Shown here piece after piece: positions 27,150-34,637 of a DNA stretch of 64,000 nucleotides (position 1 is its first letter; each line of letters begins with the position of its first letter). This DNA comes from Brevibacillus brevis. GTDB lineage: Bacteria; Bacillota; Bacilli; Brevibacillales; Brevibacillaceae. The position numbers and the translations under genes were made by a program. The notes below the pieces were generated by a model. That model was not told the origin of the DNA, did no database searches, and was given only the letters and a program-made list of their open reading frames with translations. Location of the stretch: contig NZ_LR134338.1 in assembly GCF_900637055.1 (NCBI RefSeq), positions 5,486,501 to 5,550,500 on the forward strand, given 5' to 3'.

Positions 27150-28909
27150 AATCGATCTCGCTCCTCTGCAACCTGGCGCGGAATCCATACACGCACAACG
27201 GTCCCCTCTTCCTGTTCGCTCGCAATTTCCAAACCGTACTGTTCCCCGAACGTCAAGCGGATGCGCTCTTGCACGTTTTGTATCCCAACGCCCGAGCCTT
27301 CTTCGCTTCTATAAAAGCCGGCTTTTACTTGTGCAAGAACATCAGGGGACATGCCCAAGCCATTGTCGCTTACCTGAAGTAACACCTTACCGTCGATGAG
27401 TGCTGCAAATATGCGAATCCAGCCCGGATCAGCCAAATGCTCAATCCCGTGGTAGATAGCGTTTTCCACAATCGGCTGGAGCAGTAACTTCAGCGTCAGG
27501 CAATTGAGCACCTCATCCTCATTCTCGACCACGATCTCGTACTCAAATTTTTGCTTGTACCTCATTTTTTGAATAATAAGATAATGACGCACATGCTCCA
27601 GCTCTTCCCGCACCGTGATAATGTTCTTGCCTCTGCTCAGGCTAATCCGAAACAGCTTTGACAACGAAGTAATCGTGGTGATGACATCCTCGTTTTTTCC
27701 GTTGCCGACCATTCTGACCACAGAGTTCAACGTGTTGTACAGAAAATGCGGATTGATCTGTGCCTGTAGCACCTCCAGCTCGCTTTTTCGTTTGGCTTCC
27801 TGTTCCCGAATGATCTGGTGCATCAATTCCCTGACCTTCGCGACCATCAGATGAAAACGCAAGGAAAGCTGTTCGACCTCATGGCTTCCCCGGATCGGTT
27901 CACTCTCTGAAAAGTCTCCCTGCTCCACCTTTTCCATGGATCGCTCCAGCAGCTTGATCGGTCGTGATATTTTCGCAGAGAGATAGTACAGCACGAACAA
28001 CACAATGACAATCACAAAGATGAGCAGCCAAAAAATGAAGCGACTGATTTCTTTTTTGGTCGTCACAATCTCGTCCATATAGGAAACCCCAATGATTTTC
28101 CAGCCTAGCTGATCGATCGTCTTGATGGTGATCAAACGCGCTTCGTCCTGTGTCTCTTCTACATAGCTGCCATAGGAATGCTTCAGCGGCAAGGAACGGT
28201 TTTCATTTTTCAATCCGGCGTAAATCAACTGCTGCTGCGGATGGTAGACGATGTTCCCGACCAAATCGATGATGTAGACGTACCCCTTTTTCCCCAAGCC
28301 CACTCTCTGGCACAATTCATCGATCTCTTTGAAATTCACATCAACTAAAAGTACGGCCGGAATTTCTCCGTCAGGTCCGTGGAGAAGAATTTCCCGACTC
28401 ATCGAAACGACCCAGGTGTACTCTCCTTTAAACAAGTTCTGGATATGCGGAAGTGAAAAGGACAGGTTCGTCGGGTCCTCGATCGCCTTTTGGAACCAGC
28501 TCTGTTCGGTCAAACGAGTGTTTTTCCTCAATACTTTGGAAGGAGTTGTGGCCAACAACGTTCCGTCTCGTGTAAAAACCGCGATGGAGACGATGTCCTT
28601 TCTCGTTTCTACGATTGTCTCAAGCTGTTCGTTCAGCTCGTCTGCCGTGAGTCCCTTGCTTCTTCTGATCTTGTCATCAACGAGTTCGAAAATTTGCGTC
28701 ATCCCATTCATATAGCTCTCCAGATTGTATTTCACCTGCTCCAGGATTTGCTGCGTGTGCAGATACGCGTTTTGCTCTGCCGTCTGCGCAAATTTTCCGT
28801 ACAGCATCACCCCGACAAACAGCATGACGAGTACCGTCACGAGTGTAAAGGAGGTGGTAATGATAAATTGAATGCCTTTGACCTTGATCACCACAAGCAA
28901 TCTCTTCAT
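27146..28909 (-). CDS. YesM-type sensor histidine kinase
   Basis: Membrane histidine kinase of 587 residues of the LytS/YesM class. Order: transmembrane helix (about 12-33), a large extracellular Cache-type sensor domain, second helix (about 285-305), HAMP, the His-kinase domain with the phospho-acceptor in INPHFLYNTLNSV, and an ATPase domain with VVENAIYHGIEH and DNGLGM. It starts at ATG after GGAAGG, three bases beyond the regulator stop. It presumably responds to a sugar bound by the co-encoded lipoprotein and controls the neighbouring mgl genes. Confidence 0.93.
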   Translation of the reverse strand: MKRLLVVIKVKGIQFIITTSFTLVTVLVMLFVGVMLYGKFAQTAEQNAYLHTQQILEQVKYNLESYMNGMTQIFELVDDKIRRSKGLTADELNEQLETIVETRKDIVSIAVFTRDGTLLATTPSKVLRKNTRLTEQSWFQKAIEDPTNLSFSLPHIQNLFKGEYTWVVSMSREILLHGPDGEIPAVLLVDVNFKEIDELCQRVGLGKKGYVYIIDLVGNIVYHPQQQLIYAGLKNENRSLPLKHSYGSYVEETQDEARLITIKTIDQLGWKIIGVSYMDEIVTTKKEISRFIFWLLIFVIVIVLFVLYYLSAKISRPIKLLERSMEKVEQGDFSESEPIRGSHEVEQLSLRFHLMVAKVRELMHQIIREQEAKRKSELEVLQAQINPHFLYNTLNSVVRMVGNGKNEDVITTITSLSKLFRISLSRGKNIITVREELEHVRHYLIIQKMRYKQKFEYEIVVENEDEVLNCLTLKLLLQPIVENAIYHGIEHLADPGWIRIFAALIDGKVLLQVSDNGLGMSPDVLAQVKAGFYRSEEGSGVGIQNVQERIRLTFGEQYGLEIASEQEEGTVVRVWIPRQVAEERDRL

Positions 28910-28912
28910 GGG

Positions 28913-30517
28913 TTAACCTTCCTGCTCGCTCTGGCTTCGGTACTCTTTGGCGGACATGCCTGCATACTTGCGAAAGCTGAAGCTAAAGTAATTGGGATCG
29001 GTATATCCTACTTTCTCCGCGATTTCAAAGGACTTCAAATCGGTCGTCCGCAAAAGCTCCTTGGCCTTTTCCATGCGTAATGACAGGAGATAGGTCACAA
29101 ACGTTGTCTTCGTTTCTTTCTTGAAAATACTGCTAAAATAACCGAGGCTGATGTGCAGATGATCGCACACCTTGTGGATGGATATGTCGGGAGAATGATA
29201 ATGCGCGTGGGTGTAGTCCAATGCCTGCGTAATCAATCGCCTGTACGTCGTTTGCCGTCCGTTTGCGATACTCGCCATGAGGCGCTCACAAATATCTGTG
29301 ATCTGTTCGCGGGCATCCTCCATACCGGTAAAAGTCGTCATGACCTGCAAGAGATAGCGTTGTCCGCCAAACAGTTGATCCATGTCAACTTCGGCACGAT
29401 GGGCAGTCTTCAATATGGTCGTCATAATCTCCAACAAATAAATTCGGTAGTCCTCAATGGATACCGGAACACGTGCCACTTGATCAAACAATTCATCAAT
29501 CACGTTCCGAAGCTCCGCACTCGTCCCCATTTTGATGCACCGAACCAATTCATGCTCCCTTCTCTCATCGAGGCGTATCTGCTCACTCGCTTGCTTTTCC
29601 ACGTCATTGATCACAATCATCCTGTTGCAGCCGAGGATGCTTCTGTAATCGAGTGCCTGCATGGCGTCCTCATACGAGTAAGGGAGTGCCGCTACATCTG
29701 TCACGACGTTGCCGATTCCGATTGTTACCGTGATGCTCATATATTTTTCAATCGTTCGCCTGATTTCTTCGGCGATATTTTGTGTTTGCACTTCGATTCG
29801 TTGCGTGTCGTCTGCTTTTGTTCGCATGAGCAGCACAACCTGATCTTCATGGAGAAAAACGATGCCCGCCTGTTTGCCTGCGTTCAGCTGTTCTTCTGCG
29901 ATATTTTTCACAGCGAAAAGAAACAGCTGCTGCTCCTCCTGCTTGGGCTGGTCTACACAGATGACCGCCACGAGATATTCGGGACTCCTGAGCTCTATTC
30001 CGTATTCGCAGGCTTTTGAATAAACATCGTGCTGTACGAGCTGACGACTCAGCAAAGATGATAAAAAAACCTCCCGCAAAACCGGCAAGCTTTTTCGATA
30101 GCTATCGCGCAGCAGCTGAACGTTTTCCCGATGAGCCGCCTCCTCGTCCATCCGTCGCTTGACCTTGTCCAGCGCTTCCAACAGCTCACTCGCGGAAAAC
30201 GGCTTGAGCACATATTCATCAATTTGCAGCTTCACGGCCTTTTGCGCGTACTCGAACTCATCAAACCCAGTCAGGATAATGATGCGAATGGCAGGGTAAT
30301 CACGCCCGATAGACTCCGCCAGCTGAAGTCCGTTCATAAAGGGCATCTTGATGTCGGTTACAACGACGTCCGGTCGAAGTCTCTCTACCAACTCCAATGC
30401 CTCTCTGCCGTTTTCTGCTTTGGCAACCACCTCGTATCCGTAGCTATGCCAGTCAATTTCTTGGCTAACCCCTTCTCTTACATCTTCTTCGTCATCTACC
30501 AATATCAGCTTATACAT
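28913..30517 (-). CDS. YesN-type response regulator with AraC DNA-binding domain
   Basis: Cytoplasmic response regulator of 534 residues. The N-terminal receiver has YKLILVDDEEDVREG and the phospho-acceptor aspartate in DVVVTDIKMPFMNG. A long middle region carries GGDEF-like remnants typical of YesN regulators. The C-terminal AraC/XylS double helix-turn-helix is clear (HLSLGYFSSIFKKETKTTF and FEIAEKVGYTDPNYFSFSFR). The ATG at 30517 is chosen for GGGAGGTG 6 bases upstream; that site lies in a hairpin. It is the first gene of the RR-HK-binding protein operon and is the likely activator of mglBAC. Confidence 0.93.
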   Translation of the reverse strand: MYKLILVDDEEDVREGVSQEIDWHSYGYEVVAKAENGREALELVERLRPDVVVTDIKMPFMNGLQLAESIGRDYPAIRIIILTGFDEFEYAQKAVKLQIDEYVLKPFSASELLEALDKVKRRMDEEAAHRENVQLLRDSYRKSLPVLREVFLSSLLSRQLVQHDVYSKACEYGIELRSPEYLVAVICVDQPKQEEQQLFLFAVKNIAEEQLNAGKQAGIVFLHEDQVVLLMRTKADDTQRIEVQTQNIAEEIRRTIEKYMSITVTIGIGNVVTDVAALPYSYEDAMQALDYRSILGCNRMIVINDVEKQASEQIRLDERREHELVRCIKMGTSAELRNVIDELFDQVARVPVSIEDYRIYLLEIMTTILKTAHRAEVDMDQLFGGQRYLLQVMTTFTGMEDAREQITDICERLMASIANGRQTTYRRLITQALDYTHAHYHSPDISIHKVCDHLHISLGYFSSIFKKETKTTFVTYLLSLRMEKAKELLRTTDLKSFEIAEKVGYTDPNYFSFSFRKYAGMSAKEYRSQSEQEG

Positions 30518-30522
30518 AGACA

Positions 30523-30553
30523 CCTCCCGCTGTTGTACTTGTACAACGGGAGG
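30523..30553 (-). promoter_or_regulatory. Hairpin or palindrome covering the ribosome site of the response-regulator gene
   Basis: On the minus strand CCTCCCG-TTGTAC-AA-GTACAA-CAG-CGGGAGG forms a 13-bp stem with a 3-base bulge. Its right arm contains the GGGAGG ribosome site 6 bases before the start codon. It could block translation, or the inner TTGTAC-AA-GTACAA palindrome could be an operator. A terminator for the TPR gene is less likely because no T run follows. Confidence 0.6.
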
Positions 30554-30586
30554 CGATTGTTTTCCTGCCAATGGAATGGTATGGCG

Positions 30587-31072
30587 CTACCACGTCTTAT
30601 TCAGATCATCTGCATAGAACAGAATCGCTTTTTGATAGGCCAAAATCGCAGGATCGCTTGAGGTTTCCGCGAGGTTTTTCAGGAGAAGAGTCATGGCTTC
30701 GTGATGCTTACCTAGATTGTAATACGCCATGGAAAGAAAAATCGGAAAGGAACGGTCGCAGGGGAACTGTTGCATCCCCTTCGCGAGCGTAGCTGCTGCC
30801 TGCTCGTATTGTCCCAGCGTGCGATACGTACTGCCCAGACCCAGTAATGCCCCTTGCAGGTCGTCTTCGACAGACAGTCCGAGCTCAATCGCTTTCTCGT
30901 AAAAGGGAACGGCTTCCTTCTCCAATCCGGCTGCATCGTGGCACCATGCACATTGATAATGGGCAACAGGATCAGTCGGGGATTGGCTGACGAGCTGAAG
31001 GGCAAGCTGGATCGCTTCGTCCAGATGCCCTTCTTTTCGCAGCTGAATGATATTTTGGATCATCGGGTTCAT
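30587..31072 (-). CDS. Small TPR-repeat protein
   Basis: Cytoplasmic protein of 161 residues made almost wholly of tetratricopeptide repeats: DEAIQLALQLVSQSPTDPVA, EKEAVPFYEKAIELG, LGLGSTYRTLGQYEQAAAT and LSMAYYNLGKHHEAMTLLL. There is no helix-turn-helix or catalytic domain. Start is ATG behind AAAGGAAG. It lies 75 bp after the M50 protease gene without a visible terminator, so it may belong to the peptide cluster as a peptide-binding, immunity or adaptor protein. Such a protein can equally be an ordinary chaperone-like bystander. Confidence 0.8.
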   Translation of the reverse strand: MNPMIQNIIQLRKEGHLDEAIQLALQLVSQSPTDPVAHYQCAWCHDAAGLEKEAVPFYEKAIELGLSVEDDLQGALLGLGSTYRTLGQYEQAAATLAKGMQQFPCDRSFPIFLSMAYYNLGKHHEAMTLLLKNLAETSSDPAILAYQKAILFYADDLNKTW

Positions 31073-31147
31073 GTGAGCACTTCCTTTGCCTGGGTATCTC
31101 TCTTCCCCCTAGCGTAACAGGGCAGCTTGGCAAGGTGAAGACGCAAA

Positions 31148-32386
31148 TTATGTACCCTGCAAGGATTTTGTCCGCTCTCTTTCGCTTCTCCGTTGTCGAT
31201 AGGCTCTCATCCACGACCAGCCCAAAATGAGAAACGGAACCAGAACCAACAGGATCAACAGGATGCCGTCCCAAAACTCCCACGAGTGAAGCGAAGCGTT
31301 TTTCATATCGTCTGCGATGATCCAAATGAAATCAACCGCCATGCGCAGCTGATACTGGACAAAGAACCAGATTCCCCACACCGATCCGATCAAGTAGACC
31401 CAGCTATACCAGCGGATGACTCTTTTCTCATGGTCGGCTACGTACTCCCATTCCTCCTGCTCATCCTGCGTCAAGGAACGGAATTTCGCTTTTAGAAACA
31501 GGCGTGTATTCACCATCAAATTGGAGCATTGGAACTTGGTTGCCAATACGTAATACAAGTCGGTCTGCATGAAAACCATGAACTGAAAGGCCAAAGCCAT
31601 CAGCAGGATCACATTCAGCATACGAATGAATGCTTCCATGAAGGGCACAAGTGTCAGCCAGCCTTGATCATTGGCAAACAACAGAATGACACCGATCCCC
31701 ATAAACATCGCATCCCAGGACATTCCCGCCAAAAACGCCCTGTATCTGCGCTGTGGATCAACGAGAACAATATTGGACATATTCGTCTCAGCTACGGCAA
31801 AAACAAGTCGATGTCCCAGACCGATACGACTGCCGATCCCCAATGATCGGGCCGCCATCAAGTGGGCCATTTCATGGAAAAACAGAAAAACCCATGTAGC
31901 CACGAAAGAAACCACTACCGAAACCGTCACGGAAGAAGAAACAAAAATATCGGAATAGACCGGGATATACTTGCCCGTAAACACACAAATCAAAAGACCT
32001 GTGAAAAATAAGATACCGTATAATCCAAAGGCAACACGGTTAAAGAAAAACTGACCCGTACCCTGCTTGATCCAAGAGAAATGATCCACAACCGGCACTG
32101 GCTCGTTGACAACTTCTCCATCTGCCATGTACACAAATTGATAGGAACCAATTAAATCCTGCGCAAAGTCGAGCACATCCACCGGTTCGCCTAACCGTTC
32201 TTCCATGATTGTCGCTACTTCATTGATGCTCTTCCCTTCATCCAGCATATCGATGATCTCGACACCAATGGCCGGAAGCACAATGAAATTGCTGATATCC
32301 GTTCGGCCAATGAGGATCTCTTCCTCGTTTTCCGCCCGGCGCGCAAGCGGGTGCATCTTGAGAATGCTATCTCCCGAGATATTCAC
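31148..32386 (-). CDS. M50-family membrane peptidase with N-terminal PqqD-like domain
   Basis: Membrane protease of 412 residues. Residues about 14-85 look like a PqqD-type peptide-binding (RRE) domain (LARRAENEEEILIGRTD, then FIVLPAIGVEIIDMLDEG). A long stretch of about eight transmembrane helices follows, with the zinc motif HEMAH at His 171, Glu 172 and His 175 in FLFFHEMAHLMAARS, and an Asp in AGMSWDAMF that may be the third ligand. The start is GTG at 32386 behind GGAAGGTG. It resembles the YydH-like group of putative peptide zinc metalloproteases found in RiPP clusters and lies 35 bp after the ThiF-like gene. It probably cleaves or exports the modified peptide. Confidence 0.85.
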   Translation of the reverse strand: MNISGDSILKMHPLARRAENEEEILIGRTDISNFIVLPAIGVEIIDMLDEGKSINEVATIMEERLGEPVDVLDFAQDLIGSYQFVYMADGEVVNEPVPVVDHFSWIKQGTGQFFFNRVAFGLYGILFFTGLLICVFTGKYIPVYSDIFVSSSVTVSVVVSFVATWVFLFFHEMAHLMAARSLGIGSRIGLGHRLVFAVAETNMSNIVLVDPQRRYRAFLAGMSWDAMFMGIGVILLFANDQGWLTLVPFMEAFIRMLNVILLMALAFQFMVFMQTDLYYVLATKFQCSNLMVNTRLFLKAKFRSLTQDEQEEWEYVADHEKRVIRWYSWVYLIGSVWGIWFFVQYQLRMAVDFIWIIADDMKNASLHSWEFWDGILLILLVLVPFLILGWSWMRAYRQRRSERERTKSLQGT

Positions 32387-32421
32387 TTACAGACACCTTC
32401 CTCTCTTACAGGAACGACTCC

Positions 32422-33576
32422 TTACTTTGCGAGCACTTCTTTTCGCTTGATATGAAAAATCGGCTCCGTTCCGCTGCCTCTTCCACAAGTCGGGCATTCG
32501 GCTTCATTTCGCTCCCACTCAAAAAACACACTCTTTTCCAACGTATTAAAGTCGAAAATGATAAATTTGCCCGCTGATTGTACCGGAGCGATTCCTGTCA
32601 AATACCTGATTGCATCGGAAGCCATCATTCCCGTAATCATCATGGTATTGGGTGCAATCGTGGCAGTAGGCAGGATAAAGTTGGTATCGAGCAGCCTTTG
32701 GATCAACTGCGGATAGTCTTCGATCTGTCTGGAACGATGCAAATGCATGCAGTCGATACAGCCCGTCTTTCCAGGTTCTACCATAAAGAACTGTCCTTCG
32801 ATGAGGTTGAATCCCCCAGCAATGAACGGGATTTGCAGCTTAGCGCAGGCATGATTCACCCATCTCTGCAAAAAGAAAAAGGGCTGATCGGCTGCGAGCA
32901 TCACGAGGTCACTTCCGGCAATAACCCGCTCCACGTCTTCGCTGGACTTGATTTGCAGCGTCTCCGTTTCAATCAATACCTCAGAATGAAGCCTTCCGAT
33001 GAAATCACGTGCCGCTTCCACCTTCAGCCGACCAATATCCTTTTCGTTAAAGACCATTTGTCGGTTCAAATTGCTGAGCTCCACTCTATCAAAATCCACG
33101 AGCTTGATATGCTGGATTCCCGCTCCTACCAGATTGACCAGTAGCGTAGAGCCAAAGGCACCCATTCCCAGGATCGTCACTTTTTTTCTACTTACCTGTT
33201 CCTGTAGCTCGCTAGGACTTTGATTGAGATCAGTGAACAAGGAGAAGTAGCGGATATTCGCTTTATACCTTTCCTTTTGTTCCGAAGTCAGAACGGAAGC
33301 CTCTTCCTTCGCCTGATCCATCAGGAAGCCCAAGGCACTGAGTGATTCCACTGCTTCCACTATTTCTTCATACGTAATTTCAGGGTAATCAACAGCCAAT
33401 AATGTATGTATTTCACCGACAGTACGAGTGCCATCCATCAGTTTGATCATCTTGCGGATGGACCCATTCTCGTCTTCCAATTCGAAGGTATAGCCAGGCG
33501 CCTCTCCCAAGCGGATCATCTGCTCTGTCACTTCATAGACGGGATGCACTGGTTTAAATAAAGGACGACGTTCCAT
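32422..33576 (-). CDS. ThiF/E1-like adenylyltransferase with N-terminal peptide-clamp-like domain (MccB-like)
   Basis: Soluble enzyme of 384 residues. Residues 1-90 form a winged-helix-like domain resembling an RRE (MIRLGEAPGYTFELE, then TRTVGEIHTLL). Residues about 130-370 form a ThiF/MoeB/MccB fold: glycine loop GMGAFGS (137-143), DFDRVELSNLNRQ (161-173) with Arg 172 and Gln 173, Asp 230, and a zinc tetrad CIDC (273/276) and CPTC (361/364). This domain order is that of microcin C MccB, which adenylates a short peptide. The ATG at 33576 is chosen for GGGAGGTG 9 bases upstream. It lies behind a tiny peptide gene and a terminator hairpin. Confidence 0.88.
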   Translation of the reverse strand: MERRPLFKPVHPVYEVTEQMIRLGEAPGYTFELEDENGSIRKMIKLMDGTRTVGEIHTLLAVDYPEITYEEIVEAVESLSALGFLMDQAKEEASVLTSEQKERYKANIRYFSLFTDLNQSPSELQEQVSRKKVTILGMGAFGSTLLVNLVGAGIQHIKLVDFDRVELSNLNRQMVFNEKDIGRLKVEAARDFIGRLHSEVLIETETLQIKSSEDVERVIAGSDLVMLAADQPFFFLQRWVNHACAKLQIPFIAGGFNLIEGQFFMVEPGKTGCIDCMHLHRSRQIEDYPQLIQRLLDTNFILPTATIAPNTMMITGMMASDAIRYLTGIAPVQSAGKFIIFDFNTLEKSVFFEWERNEAECPTCGRGSGTEPIFHIKRKEVLAK

Positions 33577-33629
33577 AATACAAAACACCTCCCAATAGTG
33601 GGGTTCGCTAACCCGGCTCATTTTAGATG

Positions 33630-33659
33630 AAAAAAGGGAATAGCTCGTGTGCTATTCCC
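33630..33659 (-). terminator. Terminator/attenuator between the small-peptide gene and the ThiF-like gene
   Basis: A perfect 9-bp stem (GGGAATAGC at 33636-33644 with GCTATTCCC at 33651-33659) with a 6-base loop is followed on the minus strand by six T. It lies 16 bases after the peptide stop. It would make the peptide message abundant and let only some transcripts run into the enzyme genes. Confidence 0.85.
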
Positions 33660-33675
33660 CCTCTTCTTAAGAGAA

Positions 33676-33732
33676 TTAAGCTGCTACTGCAGTAGTGCGA
33701 ACGCTTTCAACTTTTTTCGCTTGGATTTTCAT
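33676..33732 (-). CDS. 18-residue candidate peptide precursor
   Basis: An 18-codon gene reading MKIQAKKVESVRTTAVAA. It starts at ATG behind AGAGGGGG (about 7 bases) and ends in TAA before a strong terminator. It has no signal peptide and no cysteine, four lysine/arginine residues before the last six, and an Ala-rich C-terminus. The lead position, strong ribosome site, own promoter and the following peptide-activating enzyme make it a credible precursor. From memory, the MccA-type peptide of a Bacillus amyloliquefaciens microcin C cluster begins MLKIRKVKIVRA, which shares a K-I...K-V...V-R pattern; but that peptide ends in Asn and this one does not. Too short for routine gene callers. Confidence 0.7.
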   Translation of the reverse strand: MKIQAKKVESVRTTAVAA

Positions 33733-33774
33733 GGATAGTTCCCCCTCTCTTCATTCAAAAATTAAGACAAGTTC

Positions 33775-33780
33775 ATTATA
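33775..33780 (-). promoter_or_regulatory. -10 box of a probable promoter for the peptide gene
   Basis: On the minus strand a perfect TATAAT lies 43 bases upstream of the peptide start in very AT-rich DNA. No good -35 is seen at 16-18 bases, so this may be activator-dependent. A separate rightward promoter for the ECF sigma gene must lie in the same 347-bp gap (33733-34079), which otherwise contains only AT-rich sequence. Confidence 0.5.
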
Positions 33781-34079
33781 TTTCATGAATTTACAGAATT
33801 CTACAAATATTAGTAAAAAATTATATATTTTGGTAATATTCTACTATTTATTTCGTAAGCAATAGGATTTTCCTTCCAAATTCTATCCAAAATATTACAA
33901 ATCCTTCTTTGCCGGAAATATTTACTAGTCTTTTTGGAAAATACTCCTGAATTTGGGACACTTTCATTTTGGGATTCGTAGTACTAGGATGTAATAGGGA
34001 AATTTCACCAAGATCACTTTTGTTTGATCAAAAAAGGAAAAGCTGCGCAGCGAGCCTTTTTTGCCTAGGGGGAGCACAA

Positions 34080-34637
34080 ATGGAGGAAGATCGAGTGATC
34101 ATCGGGCGGGTCTTGCAAGGAAACAAAGACTCCTACTCCGAGATCATTACCAGATACCACGGAAAAGTAAGTTCCATTCTTCGTAAAATGTTGGGACATA
34201 CACCTGATGCACAAGATATCGTGCAGGAAATTTTCATCAAGACGTATTACCATTTACCAGAATATAAAACAAACTACGATTTTTCTGCATGGTTGTACCG
34301 GATAGCAGCTAACCACTGTCTGGACGAGCTGCGCAAGCGCAAGCGGAAGCAGCAGCTCACCACCAGCGAAGAAATAGAACCAGTGGATAGCCATACGCCG
34401 GAGGTTGCCTTTCTGAATAAGGAGGGTCAGCGCCTGTTGCGTCAAAGGATGATGTCCGTCGAAGAAAAGTATCGGATCGTCCTCGAAATGCGCTACTTCG
34501 AATCATTGAGTTGTGAAGAAATCAGCCATCGACTTTCGATTCCGTCGAGTACTGTTCGGACGCGTCTGTCTCGTGGAAAAGACAAGTTAAGGGAAGCAAT
34601 CGGGCATGCAGGGCAAGGGGGGGACTTTCATCTATGA
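34080..34637 (+). CDS. ECF-type RNA polymerase sigma factor
   Basis: Extracytoplasmic-function sigma factor of 185 residues. Region 2 shows ILRKMLGHTPDAQDIVQEIFIKTYYHL and AWLYRIAANHCLDELRKRKRK; region 4 shows EISHRLSIPSSTVRTRLSRGKDKLREAI, the DNA-binding helices. The ATG at 34080 is chosen for AGGGGGAG just upstream; a 37-codon upstream extension is open but lacks a ribosome site. It overlaps the anti-sigma gene by ATGA and is divergent from the peptide cluster. ECF factors usually read their own promoter. Confidence 0.93.
   Translation: MEEDRVIIGRVLQGNKDSYSEIITRYHGKVSSILRKMLGHTPDAQDIVQEIFIKTYYHLPEYKTNYDFSAWLYRIAANHCLDELRKRKRKQQLTTSEEIEPVDSHTPEVAFLNKEGQRLLRQRMMSVEEKYRIVLEMRYFESLSCEEISHRLSIPSSTVRTRLSRGKDKLREAIGHAGQGGDFHL

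Noticed and set aside
33676..33732. Leader peptide of an ordinary attenuator
   Set aside because: The hairpin follows the stop codon but there is no run of one amino acid codon, no competing antiterminator stem, and the downstream genes are peptide-activating rather than biosynthetic.
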